A DNA stretch of 33,022 nt, taken from NCBI GenBank assembly GCA_947304495.1, contig CAMZBG010000011.1, positions 1 to 33,022 of the forward strand, in the 5' to 3' direction. Made by a program: the position numbers and the translations under genes. The notes beneath the pieces were generated by a model. The model was not told the DNA's origin. It saw only the letters and a list, made by a program, of their open reading frames with translations, and did no database searches. How positions within the stretch are numbered: position 1 is the first letter of the stretch; every line of letters starts with the position of its first letter. The DNA is from an uncultured Clostridia bacterium. Its GTDB lineage: Bacteria; Bacillota_I; Bacilli_A; RF39; UBA660. Shown here piece by piece: positions 31,634 to 33,022 of the stretch.

Positions 31634-32550
31634 TATATAACCTTCTTTCTTTCAACCATATAATTTTGGAATATTGTAAATAAATTTGATGTTACCCAAT
31701 ATATTCCTACGGCACTTGCAATGGTGAATGAACTGTAGGTAATTAGCGCTAACATAAAATATAATGTTGATTTCATATTCATTGCTGGATTAGCTGATTG
31801 ATCTTTTAATGTTTTTCTAAATGAGAATAATGTTGCAACAAATATTAGGATTACCAATATTATATAAGCATATTCACCATGAGAAATTGCATTCCAAGGA
31901 GTCCTACCTAATTCAAAGAATAAGAATTTATCTTCAAATATTGCTGGTGTTCTTTGAATTGCTTCATAAAATGCTAGCAATAATGGTAATTGAATAAATG
32001 CTAATAAGCATCCAGCAATTGGATTTATTTTATATTTTTGATATATTAGCATCATTTCTTGAGCTTTTCTATTTTGATCTTCAGCACTAGTTTTATTTTC
32101 ATATTTCTTTTCTAATCTTGTTAATTCTGGTTGGGCTTTTTTTATTAATTCAGATTGCATTGCTGTTTTCTTAGTAAATGGATATAACACTATTCTAAGA
32201 ATTAAACATGTACAAATTAGGGCTAGACCATAATTTTTTAATGCTGATCCAATTTTAATAATTAACCAAGCTAATGGTTTAACAAAGATACTTGTCCATA
32301 AACCTTCATAATTTTTTAATGGAGTAAATTTACTGCATGATGGTAATGAATCAATATCAACATTATTTTCTTTGTATATTTCAATTGTTGATGCTTTTGT
32401 TGGTTTACAAATAATATTATCGGTAATTGTTTGGCCATTTTCACTATTTTTAACTACTTTTCCATCGCTATCTTTTAAAAATCTAGCACAACCTGTTAAG
32501 ATAAAAATAGAGAATACTAATAAAATTAATTTTTGATATTTTTTTTGCAT
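31633..32550 (-). CDS. yidC: membrane protein insertase YidC (SpoIIIJ/OxaA type)
   Basis: 305 aa. A lipoprotein signal peptide ends in ILTGC with Cys21 as the acylation site. An outside segment of about 22-85 precedes the membrane core of five helices. The Arg of the hydrophilic groove is in LRIVLYPFTKK, followed by a cytoplasmic coiled hairpin (TRLEKKYENKTSAEDQ). It inserts membrane proteins with or without Sec. The Bacillus SpoIIIJ paralog is needed for sporulation, and this may be the only copy nearby. ATG overlaps the rnpA stop. Confidence 0.95.
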   Translation of the reverse strand: MQKKYQKLILLVFSIFILTGCARFLKDSDGKVVKNSENGQTITDNIICKPTKASTIEIYKENNVDIDSLPSCSKFTPLKNYEGLWTSIFVKPLAWLIIKIGSALKNYGLALICTCLILRIVLYPFTKKTAMQSELIKKAQPELTRLEKKYENKTSAEDQNRKAQEMMLIYQKYKINPIAGCLLAFIQLPLLLAFYEAIQRTPAIFEDKFLFFELGRTPWNAISHGEYAYIILVILIFVATLFSFRKTLKDQSANPAMNMKSTLYFMLALITYSSFTIASAVGIYWVTSNLFTIFQNYMVERKKVI

Positions 32551-32873
32551 TATTTCACCACTTTCTTAAATAATTCTAATAATTCTTTAGCCATTTCTTC
32601 ATACGTTAATGATATTATGGCTTCTTTAGTTATTATAACATAACTAAAACCTTTTTGTATATAGTTTTCATTAGTGATGATAATATTTTTTATCCTTCTT
32701 TTTATTTTATTTCTAACATTAGCTTTACCTATCTTTTTAGGAATAGAAATACCATATTTATTATTATCAGTTGCAGTATAGAAAATACTAAAATATTTAT
32801 TTTTTATTGATTGTTTTTTTTGAATTATTTCAGTAAAATCTTTACTTTCTTTAATTATTTTTTCTTTATTCAT
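32550..32873 (-). CDS. rnpA: ribonuclease P protein component
   Basis: 107 aa small basic protein that aids the RNase P ribozyme in trimming tRNA 5' ends. The RNR signature is ANVRNKIKRRIKNI. The N-terminal part is IKESKDFTEIIQKKQSIKNK. The frame is open 12 codons further, but ATG at 32873 after AAGAGGTTAAT is the proper start. A hairpin lies between rpmH and this gene. Confidence 0.95.
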   Translation of the reverse strand: MNKEKIIKESKDFTEIIQKKQSIKNKYFSIFYTATDNNKYGISIPKKIGKANVRNKIKRRIKNIIITNENYIQKGFSYVIITKEAIISLTYEEMAKELLELFKKVVK

Positions 32874-32890
32874 ATTAACCTCTTTCAATA

Positions 32891-32918
32891 AAAATAAACA
32901 AAAAACCACTATTAGTGG
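32891..32918 (-). terminator. hairpin between rpmH and rnpA (terminator or attenuator)
   Basis: Minus strand CCACT, 3-base loop, AGTGG (32918-32906), followed by six T, then GTTTATTTT. It directly follows the rpmH stop. A partial terminator here would keep L34 output above RnpA output. Confidence 0.65.
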
Positions 32919-33022
32919 CTATGCGCTTAGTTTTTTTCTTCTTTTTGCTCTTCTTTTATTGATAACTTTACCTTCCATTCTGGCAAAGAAACCATGTTTT
33001 TTAGCTTTTTTTCTTTTATTTG
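32919..33022 (-). CDS. rpmH: 50S ribosomal protein L34, N-terminus beyond the window
   Basis: The last 33 codons or so are present: NKRKKAKKHGFFARMEGK, then NKRRAKRRKKLSA and a TAG stop. These match the C-terminal two thirds of L34 (HGF-ARM, RRAK-R-K-LSA). L34 usually has about 44 residues. The gene marks the dnaA side, so the replication origin should be just to the right. Confidence 0.93.
   Translation of the reverse strand, partial: NKRKKAKKHGFFARMEGKVINKRRAKRRKKLSA

Noticed and set aside
1..33022. CRISPR array, insertion sequence or prophage genes
   Set aside because: No regularly spaced repeats, transposase, integrase or structural phage genes are visible. The S24 regulator is isolated and in an operon with membrane proteins.

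Overview
The window looks like a chromosomal segment from a very low-GC, spore-forming member of the Firmicutes/Bacillota. By eye the GC content is about a quarter to 30%. UGA is a normal stop here: the mntP-like gene ends in TGA, two membrane genes overlap as ATGA, and tryptophan is TGG. It is therefore not a code-4 Mollicute, although base composition and gene compaction resemble that side of the tree. spoIIR, spoIVA and a SigH-type sigma factor point to a sporulating ancestor or a living spore former. An uncultured gut lineage near Erysipelotrichia/RF39-type Bacilli would fit, but that placement is inference.

Layout. 1-3.6 kb (minus): the end of a tRNA-Gly gene, tex, and a Y-family DNA polymerase. 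3.6-7.5 kb (plus): prfA, prmC, a Dcd/dUTPase-fold protein fused to DUF1653, spoIIR and a MntP-type exporter; apart from the fusion gene this follows the Bacillus order. 7.5-8.1 kb: tRNA-His, then a decayed stretch with a 57-codon ORF and a broken DUF1292 gene. 8.1-9.2 kb (minus): a NagZ-like GH3 hydrolase. 9.3-15.8 kb (plus): mrnC, a rhodanese lipoprotein, rlmB and sigH, then uvrA and spoIVA. 15.8-17.3 kb (minus): a 484-aa orphan of visibly higher GC lying between spoIVA and the HU gene. 17.4-20.8 kb: HU, then on the minus strand an S24/XRE regulator, two VUT-like membrane proteins and a DUF2229 protein. 20.8-23.3 kb (minus): DUF1934, argS and rpoE. 23.4-25.3 kb (plus): a class A PBP. 25.3-33.0 kb: a ParB/Noc protein, a 91-aa unknown on the plus strand, and the origin-proximal block rpmH-rnpA-yidC-jag-mnmE-mnmG-rsmG read leftwards. 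dnaA and oriC would be expected just beyond the right edge.

Working together: PrfA terminates translation and PrmC methylates its GGQ loop. RnpA (with RNase P RNA), YidC and KhpB/Jag serve RNA processing and membrane insertion. MnmE and MnmG modify tRNA wobble uridines, and RsmG, RlmB and MrnC act on rRNA. SigH, SpoIIR and SpoIVA represent successive steps of sporulation.

Two genome-wide habits show. Nearly every promoter I could place has an extended -10 (TGn before the hexamer). Many intrinsic terminators are folded over the stop codon, sometimes with the next promoter inside the same hairpin. The strongest candidates for something undescribed are the foreign-looking orphan at 15.8-17.3 kb and the Dcd-DUF1653 fusion whose catalytic residues appear replaced.
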